From: Pseudomonas migulae NBRC 103157
Lineage (GTDB): Bacteria; Pseudomonadota; Gammaproteobacteria; Pseudomonadales; Pseudomonadaceae
DNA: 64,000 bases
Assembly (NCBI RefSeq): GCF_002091715.1
Contig: NZ_BDAG01000020.1
Coordinates: forward strand, 53,608 to 117,607
Reading direction: 5' to 3'
Part shown: positions 9,901-18,896 of the stretch, one piece after another
Layout: each line of letters begins with the position of its first letter
Position numbering within the stretch: the stretch's first letter is position 1
The notes under the pieces: model-generated
What the model saw: only the letters and a program-made list of their open reading frames with translations
Database searches by the model: none
Told to the model about the DNA's origin: nothing
Program-made: the position numbers and the translations under genes

Positions 9901-12900
9901 CGGCGGTAAACAGCACGGTGTCGTAATTGAAACGCAGGTCCAGGCACTCGCCCAGCTCGGCGGCGATGGCCAGCGGGAAACTGGTCTGATCGTGATGGCT
10001 GATACCGGAGAACTTCAGCACGCTCGGATTACCACCCTCCAGTGCCTCGGCGACCGGGTAGTTTTCGAACACTAGCAGCGTGTCGAACAGCGACTCGCCG
10101 GAGTGCCCGGCCCAACGCTGTACATCCGCCAGCGGCGTGTATTCGACATCGCGCAATTTGAGATTGAGCGCCTGCACCTCATCCACCCATTGGCTGACCG
10201 TGCGCTCGGGGTGCGGCGTGGCGATCACCGGCAAGGTGTTGATGAACAGACCGACTTGCTGCTCAATGCCCTGCAACTCGCTCGGACGCCCCGACACCGT
10301 GGCGCCGAACGCCACCGTGCGCTGGCCGGTGTAGCGCTGCAACAGCAGCAGCCACGCCGCTTGCAGCAAGGTGTTCGGCGTCACGCGGGCCTGACGGGCA
10401 AACCCGCTCAGGCGTTCGCTGGCCGCCCGGTCCAGGCTCAGGTGAACGGTGCGATGACCGCCGCCCTGCCCTGCGACCGGTCCCGGCATCGCGCCGGCCA
10501 AACGGGTCGGCTCGTTGAACGCCTGCAACTGCTCCAGCCAGAACGCTTCGCACGCAGCGCGATCACGCCCGCCCAGCCACGTCATGTAATCACGATAACG
10601 ACCGCCGCTCGCCACCGGCATCACGCCGGAGTAACGCTGCAACACTTCGCCGAACAGCTGCGAGGTGCTCCAGCCGTCGAGCAGAATGTGGTGGTTGGTG
10701 AAGATCAGGTGATGGGTGTCGTTCGCGGTCTGCACCAGGGTCAGGCGCAGCAACGGCGCGGCTGTCAGGTCGAAACCGCGCAGGCGGTCGTCTTCGGCCA
10801 GACGGTGCAAAGCCAGTGCCTGATCCGCTTGATTGCGCCAGTCGAGCACGGTCAATGGCAGCGTGGCCTGGGCCAGAATCACTTGCAGCGGTCGCGAACC
10901 ATTGCTCTCACTGAAGAACGCGGCGCGCAGCACTTCATGGTTTTCCAGCGTCTGTTGCCAGGCGCTGCGGAACGATTCGACGTCTATGCCCTGCACGTCC
11001 ACGCGCATTTGCGGGATGTAAGCGCCGGCATCCGGGGCGAACAAACTGTGGAACAACATGCCTTCCTGCATCGGCGACAGCGGGAAGATGTTTTCGATTT
11101 CACGCATCGCCAGCGGCAGTGCATCGAGCTGCGCCTGATCGACGCTGACCAGCGGCACATCACTCGGCGTCAGGCCACCGGCACCGCTGAGGCAGTGTTC
11201 GATCAGCTGTTGCAGCTCGGCAGCATAGGCCTCGGCCAGACGCTGCACGGTGTGCTCGGCAAACACTTCGCGGCTGAAGGTCCAGCTCAGGCGCAGTTGC
11301 CCGGCGTAGACCTGACCATTAATGCTCAGGCCACGGTCTAGCGAGGCCGAAGCACCTTGCTCGGCACCACCGCTTTCCCGGGCCGGACGCCACGGTGCCT
11401 GCTCATCGAAACTGGCATCGAACTGGCCCATGTAGTTGAAGGTGATTTGCGGCTGCGGCAACGCCTCAAGACCGGCCTGCGCCAGATACCGCAGGATACC
11501 GAAACCGATGCCTTTGTCCGGTACGGCGCGCAGCTGTTCCTTGACCGCCTTGATGCTCCCGGCCAGATCACTGACCGGGGTCAACTTGACCGGGAAGATC
11601 GAGGTGAACCAGCCCACGGTGCGGGTCAGGTCGATGTCGTCGAACAGGTCTTCACGACCATGACCTTCCAGTTTGACCAGGGTCGAAGGCTGGCCGGTCC
11701 AGGCACCCAACACCCGCGCCAACGCCGTCAGCAACAGGTCGTTGACCTGCGTGCGGTACGCCGCTGGCGCGTCTTGCAGCAGTTGGCGAGTGAAGGTGCT
11801 GTCGAGCACGGTTTCCACGCTCACGGCATGTTCGCTGGCCAGACTGCCCTGTGGATGATCGGCGGGCAGGTCCACCACCACGTCGTGGTATTGGCGCTGC
11901 CAGTAATCGGCCTGACTCGCCAGTTCAGGGCTTTGCGCATGGATTTTCAAACGCGCCGCCCAGGCTTGATAGGCGCTGGATTTGGCCGGCAGGCGCAGGG
12001 GTTGCGCCTGACGCGCCTGGTCGTAGACCGTTTGCAAATCTTCGAGCAACAGACGCCAGGACACGCCGTCCACTACCAAATGATGCACCACCAACAGCAA
12101 GCGCTGACCGGCCCTGCCCATGTCCACCAGCAAGGCGCGCAACAGCGGGCCGTCGTGCAAATTCAGGCTGGCTTGGGCGGCATTGCAGTGTTCAAGCAGC
12201 TCGTCGGCGTTCGAGGCCTGACGCTGCCACAACAGTTCGGCGCTGTTCCAGTGCTCGGCCTGAGCCTGCTGCCACACGCCATCCACCTGACGCAATCGCA
12301 GGCGCAACGCGTCGTGATGTTCCAGCAGCGCGGCCAGTGCCTGTTGCAGGCAGGCGCTGTCGAGCGGTTCGCGAAGTTCCAGCAGTACCGACTGGTTCCA
12401 GTGATCGCGGGCCTCGATGGTTTGCTCGAAAAACCAGTGTTGGATCGGCGTCAGCAACACATCGCCGCGCACCGGTCCCTGATCGATAACCAGACCGGCA
12501 CTGCGCTGAGCGACTTTCGCCAGGCTCTGCACGGTCTGGTGTTGAAACAGATCGCGCGGGCTGATGCGGATCCCGGCCTGACGCGCACGGCTGACCACCT
12601 GAATCGAGATGATCGAGTCGCCGCCCAGTTCGAAAAAGTTGTCGTCGATCCCCACGCGCTCAAGCTTGAGCACGTCTTGCCAGATCGTCGCCAGCGCGGC
12701 TTGCATCTCGTCCGCCGGTGCGGTGTAAACCTGTTGCGCCAACGCGGCATCAGGCTTGGGCAACGCGTTGCGATCGAGTTTGCCGTTACTGGTCAGCGGC
12801 CAGTGATCGAGCTTGAGCAAATGCGCCGGCACCATGTAATCCGGCAGGCCCGCTTGCAGGTGTTCGCGCAACGACTGGCGCAGATCGGCGACGTCCTGGA

Positions 12901-15790
12901 TGACGGTGAACCAGGCGACCACTTGCTGGCTGCCATTGATCTCGGGCGCCAGCACCAGCGCTTGTTCGATGGCCGGGTGATTTTGCAAGCGATCCTGAAT
13001 TTCTCCCAGCTCGATGCGAAAGCCACGAATCTTCACTTGATGGTCGATACGCCCGGCGTACTCGATGCTGCCGTCGGCGCAATAGCGCGCCAGATCGCCG
13101 GTGCGATACAGGCGCGCACCCACTTCATCGGCGAACAAGTCCGGGACAAACCGCGTGGCAGTCAGGTCGGCGCGCTGGTGATAACCGCGCGCCAGTCCGG
13201 CACCGCCGACGTACAGCTCACCGACGCAGCCCTTGGCCACCGGGTTCAGGCGCGGGTCGAGCACGTACCAGCGCAGGTCGGCAATCGGCTCGCCCAGCGG
13301 CGAACTGTTGGCGCCGTCGAGGTCGGCGCGGGACAACGGCCGGTACGTCACGTGCACGGTGGTTTCGGTGATGCCGTACATGTTGATCAACCCTGGCTGT
13401 TGCTCGTCGAACGCGTCGTACCACGCACGCAAGCTCGTGACGTCCAGCGCCTCACCGCCAAACACCACATAACGCAAGGCCAGGCCCTGGGCATTGGCGC
13501 AGGCGAACGGCATCAACTGGCGGAACGCCGACGGTGTCTGGTTGAGCACCGTGACCTGCTCATCGCACAGCAAGCGGGCGAAATCTTCCGGGGAACGGCT
13601 GATGGCGTGCGGCACCACCACCAGTTTGCCGCCGTAGAACAGCGCGCCAAAGATTTCCCACACGGAGAAGTCGAAGGCGTAGGAATGGAACAGGCTCCAG
13701 ACATCGTCCGCGTTGAAACCGAACCAGTGTTCGGTGGTGCTAAACAGGCGGGTCAGGTTGCTGTGCGGCAGCAGCGTCCCCTTGGGTTTGCCGGTGGAAC
13801 CGGAGGTGTAGATAACGTACGCCAGGTTTTCCGGGTGGGTCAGGTTCGGCAGATTCTCGGCAGACGCTTCATTCAGCCAGTCACTGGCGTGGTCGAGGCA
13901 AATCGCTTCGATGCCTTCGGACAACGGCAGTCGCGGCAGCAGCGCAGAATCGGTCAGCAACAGGCGCGTGCCGCTGTCAGCCAGCATGTAGGCCAGACGG
14001 TCCTGCGGGTATTGCGGGTCCAGCGGCACATAGGCGCCGCCGGCCTTGAGGATCGCCAGCACGCTGACGATCATTTCCAGCGACCGTTCCAGCGCGATCC
14101 CCACCAACACGTCCGGGCCGACGCCGCGTTCGCGCAGACGCTGGGCGATGCGGTTGGCCTGTTGGTTCAATTGCGCGTAGCTGAGGGTCACGCCGTCGCA
14201 AGTCACCGCGATGTTGTGCGGGTACGCGGCGGCCTGGGCTTCGATCAGTTGATGCGCGCACAGCGTATTCGATTCATGGGGCGCGACCGACATGGCGCTG
14301 CGGTTCCAGTCCAGCAAAGTCGCGTGTTGCTCACTTGGGGCGAGCATGCACAGGTCCGCCAGCGCGACCGAGCCGTCAGCGCAGATCGCCTGCAAGAGGT
14401 TCAGCCAATGTTGCCCCAGACGCTCGATGGTCGAAGCGCTGAACAATTCGGTGGCATAGACGAACGAGGCGTGAATGCCGTCGTCGCTCTCCACGGTGTC
14501 GAGCATCAGCTCGAACTTGGTGGTCTTTTCATCCCAGATCAGCGGCTCGACGCTCAGGCCCGGCAAATCCCAGCGCTGTTTGCCGCCAGCATCGCGCTGG
14601 TGGTTGAACATCACCTGGAACAACGGCGTGTGGCTCAGGCTGCGCTCGACGTCGAGGCCATCGACCAACTGCTCGAAAGGCAGATCCTGATGCGCCTGTG
14701 CGCCCAGTGCCGCGGTTTTGACCTCGGCCAGCAATTGCAGAAATGGCTGATCGGCATAGGGTTGGGTGCGCAGCACCTGGGTGTTGACGAAAAAGCCCAG
14801 CAGGTTTTCCACGTCCTGACGGGTACGGTTGGCAATCGGCACGCCAACGCGAATGTCCCGTTCGCCGCTGTAGCGATGCAACAGGGTTTGCAACGCGGCC
14901 ATCAACACCATGAACAGCGTGCAGCCTTCGCGACGGGCGAGATCTTTCAGAGCAGACGCCAGGGCCGCCGGCACGTTCAGCTCGACACTCGCGCCCTGCT
15001 GACTCGGGATCGCCGGGCGACGACGGTCGGTCGGCAGGTTCAGCGGCGGATGCTCGCGACCCAATTGTTCACGCCAGTACTCAAGCTGGCGCTCGGCCTC
15101 GCCGGCTTCCAGCCACAGGCGCTGCCAGCGGGCAAAATCGGCGTACTGAATGCCCAGCTCCGGCAGTTGCGGCGATTGTCCGGCACTGAGTTGCGCGTAG
15201 AGCTGGGTGAATTCCTGCAACAGAATCGGCAGCGAACCGCCGTCGGTGACGATGTGATGGAACGTCAGCACCAGCACATGCTGCTGCGCGTCGAGGCGGA
15301 TCAACCGGCAGCGCATCAACGGACCGTGCTGCAAGTCGAATGGCTGCTCGGCGTTGAGGGCGATCTGGCGATGCAGTTCAGCCGCGTCGGCGGCGTCGGC
15401 CTCGACCAGCGGCGCGCCCATCTGCGGGTGGATTTTTTGCAGCACCTGCTGCTCATCGAACACGAAGGTGGTGCGCAGCACTTCATGACGCTGCACCAGC
15501 GCAGCGAGGGTTTGCGCCAGCGCTGCGCGGTTGAGTTCACCGCTCAGGCGAAAGGCACCGGTCAGGTTGTACGCGGTCGCCTGCGGCTGCATCTGCCACA
15601 AAAACCACAAACGCTGCTGCGCATACGATGCCGGCAACGTGTCGACCGCCGGGTCCCTTGGCGGGATCGGCAGCAGCTCCAGGGTCAGGCCCTGGGCGTG
15701 CATCTTTTCTTGCAAGGCACGCCTCGCGTCCAGGCTCAAGCCGCAGAAACGCTGGGCCAGGGTCATCATTCTGTCCGGTGCAGCACTCAT
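3983..15790 (-). CDS. pvdD: NRPS, three modules with terminal thioesterase (C-A-T-E-C-A-T-C-A-T-TE)
   Basis: A 3935-residue terminal peptide synthetase. Module 4: C (LCL type, HHIVTDG ~182), A, T (GGDS ~1058), E (HHLVVDG ~1238). Module 5: C (HHILLDG ~1703), A, T (GGDS ~2552). Module 6: C (HHILMDG ~2762), A, T (~3615), then TE with GWSLGG ~3747 and His in ACHFDIL. Specificity codes aligned by eye on GrsA: DFWNVGMVHK (Thr; E makes D-allo-Thr), DVWHMSLIDK (Ser), DGECCGGVTK (resembles codes for hydroxyornithine). This fits the C-terminal part of a pyoverdine side chain ending in OH-Orn and released by the TE. Its ATG overlaps the preceding NRPS stop (ATGA), so translation is coupled. The symbol is by position (TE-bearing terminal synthetase). 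Module 5 has an epimerase-type T domain but no E domain. Confidence 0.92.
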   Translation of the reverse strand: MSAAPDRMMTLAQRFCGLSLDARRALQEKMHAQGLTLELLPIPPRDPAVDTLPASYAQQRLWFLWQMQPQATAYNLTGAFRLSGELNRAALAQTLAALVQRHEVLRTTFVFDEQQVLQKIHPQMGAPLVEADAADAAELHRQIALNAEQPFDLQHGPLMRCRLIRLDAQQHVLVLTFHHIVTDGGSLPILLQEFTQLYAQLSAGQSPQLPELGIQYADFARWQRLWLEAGEAERQLEYWREQLGREHPPLNLPTDRRRPAIPSQQGASVELNVPAALASALKDLARREGCTLFMVLMAALQTLLHRYSGERDIRVGVPIANRTRQDVENLLGFFVNTQVLRTQPYADQPFLQLLAEVKTAALGAQAHQDLPFEQLVDGLDVERSLSHTPLFQVMFNHQRDAGGKQRWDLPGLSVEPLIWDEKTTKFELMLDTVESDDGIHASFVYATELFSASTIERLGQHWLNLLQAICADGSVALADLCMLAPSEQHATLLDWNRSAMSVAPHESNTLCAHQLIEAQAAAYPHNIAVTCDGVTLSYAQLNQQANRIAQRLRERGVGPDVLVGIALERSLEMIVSVLAILKAGGAYVPLDPQYPQDRLAYMLADSGTRLLLTDSALLPRLPLSEGIEAICLDHASDWLNEASAENLPNLTHPENLAYVIYTSGSTGKPKGTLLPHSNLTRLFSTTEHWFGFNADDVWSLFHSYAFDFSVWEIFGALFYGGKLVVVPHAISRSPEDFARLLCDEQVTVLNQTPSAFRQLMPFACANAQGLALRYVVFGGEALDVTSLRAWYDAFDEQQPGLINMYGITETTVHVTYRPLSRADLDGANSSPLGEPIADLRWYVLDPRLNPVAKGCVGELYVGGAGLARGYHQRADLTATRFVPDLFADEVGARLYRTGDLARYCADGSIEYAGRIDHQVKIRGFRIELGEIQDRLQNHPAIEQALVLAPEINGSQQVVAWFTVIQDVADLRQSLREHLQAGLPDYMVPAHLLKLDHWPLTSNGKLDRNALPKPDAALAQQVYTAPADEMQAALATIWQDVLKLERVGIDDNFFELGGDSIISIQVVSRARQAGIRISPRDLFQHQTVQSLAKVAQRSAGLVIDQGPVRGDVLLTPIQHWFFEQTIEARDHWNQSVLLELREPLDSACLQQALAALLEHHDALRLRLRQVDGVWQQAQAEHWNSAELLWQRQASNADELLEHCNAAQASLNLHDGPLLRALLVDMGRAGQRLLLVVHHLVVDGVSWRLLLEDLQTVYDQARQAQPLRLPAKSSAYQAWAARLKIHAQSPELASQADYWQRQYHDVVVDLPADHPQGSLASEHAVSVETVLDSTFTRQLLQDAPAAYRTQVNDLLLTALARVLGAWTGQPSTLVKLEGHGREDLFDDIDLTRTVGWFTSIFPVKLTPVSDLAGSIKAVKEQLRAVPDKGIGFGILRYLAQAGLEALPQPQITFNYMGQFDASFDEQAPWRPARESGGAEQGASASLDRGLSINGQVYAGQLRLSWTFSREVFAEHTVQRLAEAYAAELQQLIEHCLSGAGGLTPSDVPLVSVDQAQLDALPLAMREIENIFPLSPMQEGMLFHSLFAPDAGAYIPQMRVDVQGIDVESFRSAWQQTLENHEVLRAAFFSESNGSRPLQVILAQATLPLTVLDWRNQADQALALHRLAEDDRLRGFDLTAAPLLRLTLVQTANDTHHLIFTNHHILLDGWSTSQLFGEVLQRYSGVMPVASGGRYRDYMTWLGGRDRAACEAFWLEQLQAFNEPTRLAGAMPGPVAGQGGGHRTVHLSLDRAASERLSGFARQARVTPNTLLQAAWLLLLQRYTGQRTVAFGATVSGRPSELQGIEQQVGLFINTLPVIATPHPERTVSQWVDEVQALNLKLRDVEYTPLADVQRWAGHSGESLFDTLLVFENYPVAEALEGGNPSVLKFSGISHHDQTSFPLAIAAELGECLDLRFNYDTVLFTAEAIDGLSKRLVALLDAMVREPQLALGRLSLLDAAQTAQQVQGFNDTAVTWPDVRPVHLCFEAQVLKTPDAQALVFAGQTLTYRQLNQQANRLAHYLRAQGVGAEVLVGIAAERSLELVIGLLAIMKAGGAYVPLDPDYPRERLEHMFEDSGVHVLLTQRHLLAQLPIPAGTAAICLDDSARLVEGLSDENLPCVVELQSLAYMIYTSGSTGKPKGAANRHDALYNRIEWMQGAYPLDGRDTVLQKTPFSFDVSVWEFFWPLMVGARLAVAEPGAHRDPAQLVRLIEQYQVSTLHFVPSMLQAFVQGEGFERCASLRQIMCSGEALSADLQNSLFRVLPGVGLYNLYGPTEAAIDVTHWTCVDDGSISVPIGYPIANLVTYILDDSLQPQVAGCVGELYLGGVGLARGYHRRPDLTAERFVASPFGVQGERLYRTGDLARYREDGVIEYVGRLDHQVKIRGLRIELGEIEACLLEHPQVREAVVIALDVGKSKQLVAYVVGQSLALDGLKQHLRNALPEHMQPSHVLALEQLPVTPNGKLDRRALPQPDQHVREYVAPRNAVEATLQDVWQALFEVQVGIQDNFFELGGDSIVSIQAVSRARKAGLSISPKHVFSHPTIAELATVAQAVDAVEAAPVISAPALKIELSEAQYQALQLTADEVDDVYPLSPMQQGMLFHSVQDGDSGLYVNQIEVGVRGVDGSRFREAWADAAQRHAILRTAFLWEGDKEPLQVVLRNAPTLLTELDWRGLDNQPERVRQLAADERERGFSLNRAPLLRLLLVRLEDDRYRLIWTYHHILMDGWSVSRLIGEVLRHYSGDAQEPVAAYRDYIDWLGHQAVEASEAFWKDKLKTLEGATHLARALPVKAPQAGYHAIYTHLNAQQTARLQAFAQQQQVTLNTLVQAAWLLLLQRYTGQRTVTFGATVSGRPETLNGSENMLGLFINTLPVVNSVPTETSVGDWLREIQAYNLDIRDFQQTPLSDIQRWAGQGGQSLFDSIIVFENQPVDRTLREWNGDSLRFEDVSDFGLTSFAMDLMVSLDEGLRIEYMHPLDQFDLATVEVLRSHMESLMQRLCDNAGRAVGEIGLLTLDQGRQLDGELPTLADDHERPVHELIRERARLQPDHTALMLSYADRDAEHLSYAELDRRSDALAVHLLEQGVQAEDVVGVFMERSLELVVSLLAVMKCGAAYVPLDPQYPQERLRYMMADSDMRLLLTQERLRDTAQLNPGTPMVAVDRLNLDVEVLAPQNNVHAEQLAYLIYTSGSTGKPKSVAVAHGPLSMHVQAIAELYEMDPGNRELHFMSFAFDGAHERWITALISGSTLVVRDNALWTAEQTLAVLHRQRITVACFPPAYLLQLAEHAELQGGDPPPVRIYCFGGDAVPDATFERVKHTLKPQYLVNGYGPTETVVTPLLWKIAADGHCEAMYAPIGCRVGTRSLHVLDMDLNPLPVGMVGELYIGGRGVARGYHRHPWQTAERFVADPFSRDGGRLYRTGDLVRRREDGVFDYVGRIDHQVKVRGFRIELGEIEARLREQVGVNDALVVVRDSGQGPQLVGYVVAAEDDGLGPRCQAALRESLPDYMVPTQVVVLPRFPLTPNGKLDRKALPDPTFEGRDYVAPRTSLEWALAEIWQQVLGVDKVGITDNFFELGGDSLRTLKVISKVRALNEPGFQLKLRDMMAKPTIAGLSGVDEQPLKQSPEPLLLLNQPVDDQPALFCLHAGFGTVFDYEPLARRLEGLRTVYGVQCRMLLDRQWHDTSLRQMAADYVEAIRRKQLQGPYHLLGWSLGGALALMVGDLLEQQGQRVAFVGLVDSFVPTQANAAARADEWRADLREFLGATLSMDSDVIAQALSVETSGDQDAVARIIRTVIDTEGEQASGYALLGADELAQTFMVSTRLKALSRQVETLPLPHAELYCWWADGNPTAERATLERQQPRLRKVQIVAACHFDILQREECLSAVVTALGREVVAQD

Positions 15791-18700
15791 CGCGTGTGTT
15801 CCTCATCCACTTCGTCGAACAACGCTTCCAGCGCGTCTACATCGTTTTCTTTGTGTTCACTGTGCTGACGGAACTGCTCGATTTGCGCCGCCAGGCGTTC
15901 CAGGGTGTCGCCTTCGAAGAACAGCTTCAGCGGGATCGCCAGGTTCAGCTCTTCCTGAATTCGCGCGCGAATCCGCGTCGCCAGCAGCGAGTGACCGCCC
16001 AGCTCGAAGAAACTGTCGTGCACGCCGACCCGCTCCACGTGCAGCGCTTCGGCCCAGATCGCCGCCAGGACTTTTTCCAGGTCGGTGCGCGGGGCGACGA
16101 AGGCACTGCGGCGCACGTCAAGGTCGAGCAAGGCCTGGCGATTGAGTTTGCCGTTGGGCATCAGCGGGAAGCGTTCCAGCACCTGCAAGCGCGCAGGTTG
16201 CATGTGCTCGGGCAGCGCTTCGTTGAGGTGACTGCGCAATTCGTTGAGACGGATGTCGGCGGTGTTGGCCGGGGAAATCACGAAGCCCAGCAGTTGCGGG
16301 CCGGTCGGCGTTTCACGGGCGATGACCGCGGCGTCTTCGATGCCGGGCGCGCTGCGCATGGCGGATTCGATCTCGCCCAACTCGATGCGGAAACCGCGGA
16401 TTTTCACTTGATGATCGACCCGGCCCAGGTACTCCAGCACGCCATCGGCGCGGTAGCGTGCGAGGTCGCCGGTGCGGTACAGGCGCTGACCGGCCCGTTT
16501 TGCAAACAGGTCGGGAACAAAACGTTCGGCGGTCAGCGTGGCGCGCTTGAGGTAGCCGCGAGCGATGCCGTCACCACCGACATACAGTTCACCTTCGACA
16601 CCCACGGCCACCGGCATCAGGTCCGGGCCGAGCACGTGAATGCGCATGCCCGCAATCGGCTGGCCGATCGGGACGGTGTCTTCATCCTGACCGAGCGGCA
16701 GTTCCCACGCCGAACACCAGACCGTGCCTTCCGTCGGGCCGTATTCGTTGACCAGCGCCACCTGCGGCAAGGCCTCGCGATGTCGTGCGACCAAGGCGTT
16801 GCTGCACGCTTCGCCGGCGACGATCACGCACGCCAGGGCATGGTCGCCGAGGTGTTCGAGAATCTGCGCGTGGTAAGACGGCAAGGTCAGGTAGTGGGAA
16901 ATCTCTTCACGCTGGATCAGCGCCGCCAGCAGCGCCGGGTCCTTGTAGCTGTCTTCGTCCGGCAGGCACAGGGTCGCGCCCTGCCCCAACGCCCAGAAAA
17001 CCCCGGCCACGGAGCTGTCGAACGAAAACGACGAGAGCATCAGGAACGCGCGCAGCGGCTGACGATAAAACGCGCTGCGTACGAGGGTCGAGGCCACCGC
17101 GTTGGCGTGACTGATCATCACGCCCTTGGGTTTGCCGGTGGAGCCCGAGGTGTAAATGACGTAGGCCAGATTCGCGCTATCGCCCAGCGGCGTCGGCTGT
17201 TCTTGTGAGGCGGACCAGACCTCGGCATCGGCCATCAACGAAATCACTCGCTCACTGTGCAACGCCTCTGGTAGCGGCTGGCAGGCCAGGACCTGACGCG
17301 CAGCGGCGTCCCGCAACATAAACGTCAGACGGTCGATCGGGTAGTTGGGATCGAGCGGCAGGTAAGCGGCGCCGGCCTTGAGCGTGCCGAGCAATGCAAT
17401 GACGATTTCCAGCGAACGCTGACCGTAGACCGCGACGATTTCGTCCGCCGCCACGCCTTGGGCGCGCAGGGTATTGGCGACTTGGTTGGAGCGTGCATCC
17501 AGTTCGGCGTAGCTCAGGCGTTGGCCATTGACGCTGACGGCGATGCGCTGCGGATACAGGCGTGCCTGTTCGCTGAACAGGTCTTGCAGGTAGCGATGCG
17601 GCAGTGCCTGCTCGGCGGCCAGCGGGTTGAAGTCTTCGATCAAACGGGTCAGTTGTACCGCGTTGACCTGAGTCGCCTGGCCCAACGTCAGCTCAGGCGA
17701 AGTCAGCAACTGGCGGCTGAATTCGACAAACTGCTCCAGCCAGGCCGCCAGCATCGACTCGGGCACTGCGCCGGCCAGGCACGACAGCTGCAAGTGCTCA
17801 CCCTGAACCCGCAGGCGCAGGACTTCCGGGTTGGCGTCGTCCACTTCGATGTTCGTGTCGGCATCGGCCTGAAACACCAGGCCATAACGCAGCGGCGTAG
17901 CGACTTCGGCGCTCAGTTCAAACTCGTTGAGGCAGTCGAGCCAGGACAGCGATTGCTCGACGCTGCCAGCAAACGAGGCCAGCGCTTGCGCCAGGGTCTC
18001 GTTGCTGCGGTTGTCGAAGGCCACCGGCAAACGCCGGGCGAAACGCCCCAGTGTCGCGTCGGTCTGCTCGTTGCGCCCGGCCACTTCCCAGCCCATCAGC
18101 AACTTTTCCTGATTGCCGATGCGCGCCACAAACGCACTCCACAGCAACAACGCCACACGCTGCGCTTCGACACCTTGAGCGTCGGCCACCCGTTGCACTT
18201 CGGCCAGCCATGCCGCGTCGTCGTGCGTCGCTTGATGGCGAGCCAGCGTCACCTCAACCGCTTTTTCGAAAGGCAGACGATGGGCCTGCGCGAACTGCTG
18301 TTGCAGGTTGCGCCAGAACGCCGCGCCTTGATGGCCGATGTCTTCCTCGCGCAGTTCTTCCTGCCACGCGGTGTAATCCAGGTACTGCAAATCGTCCTGA
18401 TTGTCGGCCAGCGTTTCGCCGCGCAGCAGGCTCGCCAGCTCCATCGACAGCACCCGCAGCGACACTTCATCGAGGCTGCTGGCCGGCGCCAGCAGCGTGA
18501 CGAAATGCTGACCTTCTGCGGTTTGCACGGGCGTCACCACCAACACTCGAGCCGGATCGGCAGCCAGGGTTTCACGGCTGCGGCTCAGGGCTTCAGCCAC
18601 CGAAGACACGTTATCCAGCAGCGTCATCGGCAGCTCATCACACAAGCTCTGTACCGGCCACTTCATGCCCGGCAAACGGCGATAGACCGTGCGCAGGGTT

Positions 18701-18885
18701 TCATGGCGCTGACCCAATTCATCCAGGGCAAGGCGCAAGGCCTGCGCCTCCACAACTTTGGCGACCGGCACGGTCAGGGCAGCGAACAAGCTCTGCCCGC
18801 CCAGCTCCTGAGCACGCAAATAGAAGGCTTGCTGGGCCGAAGTCTGGAAAACGTCTACCGAAGGTTCGAGGGCGGTGGTGTTCAT
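15787..18885 (-). CDS. pvdJ: NRPS, one module with degenerate condensation (interface-like) domain, A for His, T
   Basis: A 1032-residue single-module synthetase. Residues 1-430 have a condensation-domain fold pattern, but the HHxxxDG site is replaced by APASSLDEVS, with both His missing, so it cannot condense. The A domain (SGSTGKPKG ~585) reads DSA(L/T)IAEVWK, the His code. The T domain (GGHSL ~965) follows. The gene sits between a 2-oxoglutarate hydroxylase and the terminal NRPS, and the preceding NRPS ends in a stand-alone intact C domain. The simple reading is C (previous protein), then interface domain, A and T here, with the interface domain docking the hydroxylase onto His-S-T. From memory, such interface domains are known in siderophore NRPSs that use beta-hydroxylases. 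The symbol is by position and tentative. Confidence 0.88.
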   Translation of the reverse strand: MNTTALEPSVDVFQTSAQQAFYLRAQELGGQSLFAALTVPVAKVVEAQALRLALDELGQRHETLRTVYRRLPGMKWPVQSLCDELPMTLLDNVSSVAEALSRSRETLAADPARVLVVTPVQTAEGQHFVTLLAPASSLDEVSLRVLSMELASLLRGETLADNQDDLQYLDYTAWQEELREEDIGHQGAAFWRNLQQQFAQAHRLPFEKAVEVTLARHQATHDDAAWLAEVQRVADAQGVEAQRVALLLWSAFVARIGNQEKLLMGWEVAGRNEQTDATLGRFARRLPVAFDNRSNETLAQALASFAGSVEQSLSWLDCLNEFELSAEVATPLRYGLVFQADADTNIEVDDANPEVLRLRVQGEHLQLSCLAGAVPESMLAAWLEQFVEFSRQLLTSPELTLGQATQVNAVQLTRLIEDFNPLAAEQALPHRYLQDLFSEQARLYPQRIAVSVNGQRLSYAELDARSNQVANTLRAQGVAADEIVAVYGQRSLEIVIALLGTLKAGAAYLPLDPNYPIDRLTFMLRDAAARQVLACQPLPEALHSERVISLMADAEVWSASQEQPTPLGDSANLAYVIYTSGSTGKPKGVMISHANAVASTLVRSAFYRQPLRAFLMLSSFSFDSSVAGVFWALGQGATLCLPDEDSYKDPALLAALIQREEISHYLTLPSYHAQILEHLGDHALACVIVAGEACSNALVARHREALPQVALVNEYGPTEGTVWCSAWELPLGQDEDTVPIGQPIAGMRIHVLGPDLMPVAVGVEGELYVGGDGIARGYLKRATLTAERFVPDLFAKRAGQRLYRTGDLARYRADGVLEYLGRVDHQVKIRGFRIELGEIESAMRSAPGIEDAAVIARETPTGPQLLGFVISPANTADIRLNELRSHLNEALPEHMQPARLQVLERFPLMPNGKLNRQALLDLDVRRSAFVAPRTDLEKVLAAIWAEALHVERVGVHDSFFELGGHSLLATRIRARIQEELNLAIPLKLFFEGDTLERLAAQIEQFRQHSEHKENDVDALEALFDEVDEEHTR

Positions 18886-18896
18886 GTCGAGAGTCC

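Noticed and set aside
5006..15868. Plus-strand open frames of up to 1503 codons opposite the large NRPS
   Set aside because: Same antisense artefact: repeated DHQVKIRGFRIELGE-type motifs of the A domains give repetitive mirror peptides; no starts with ribosome sites.
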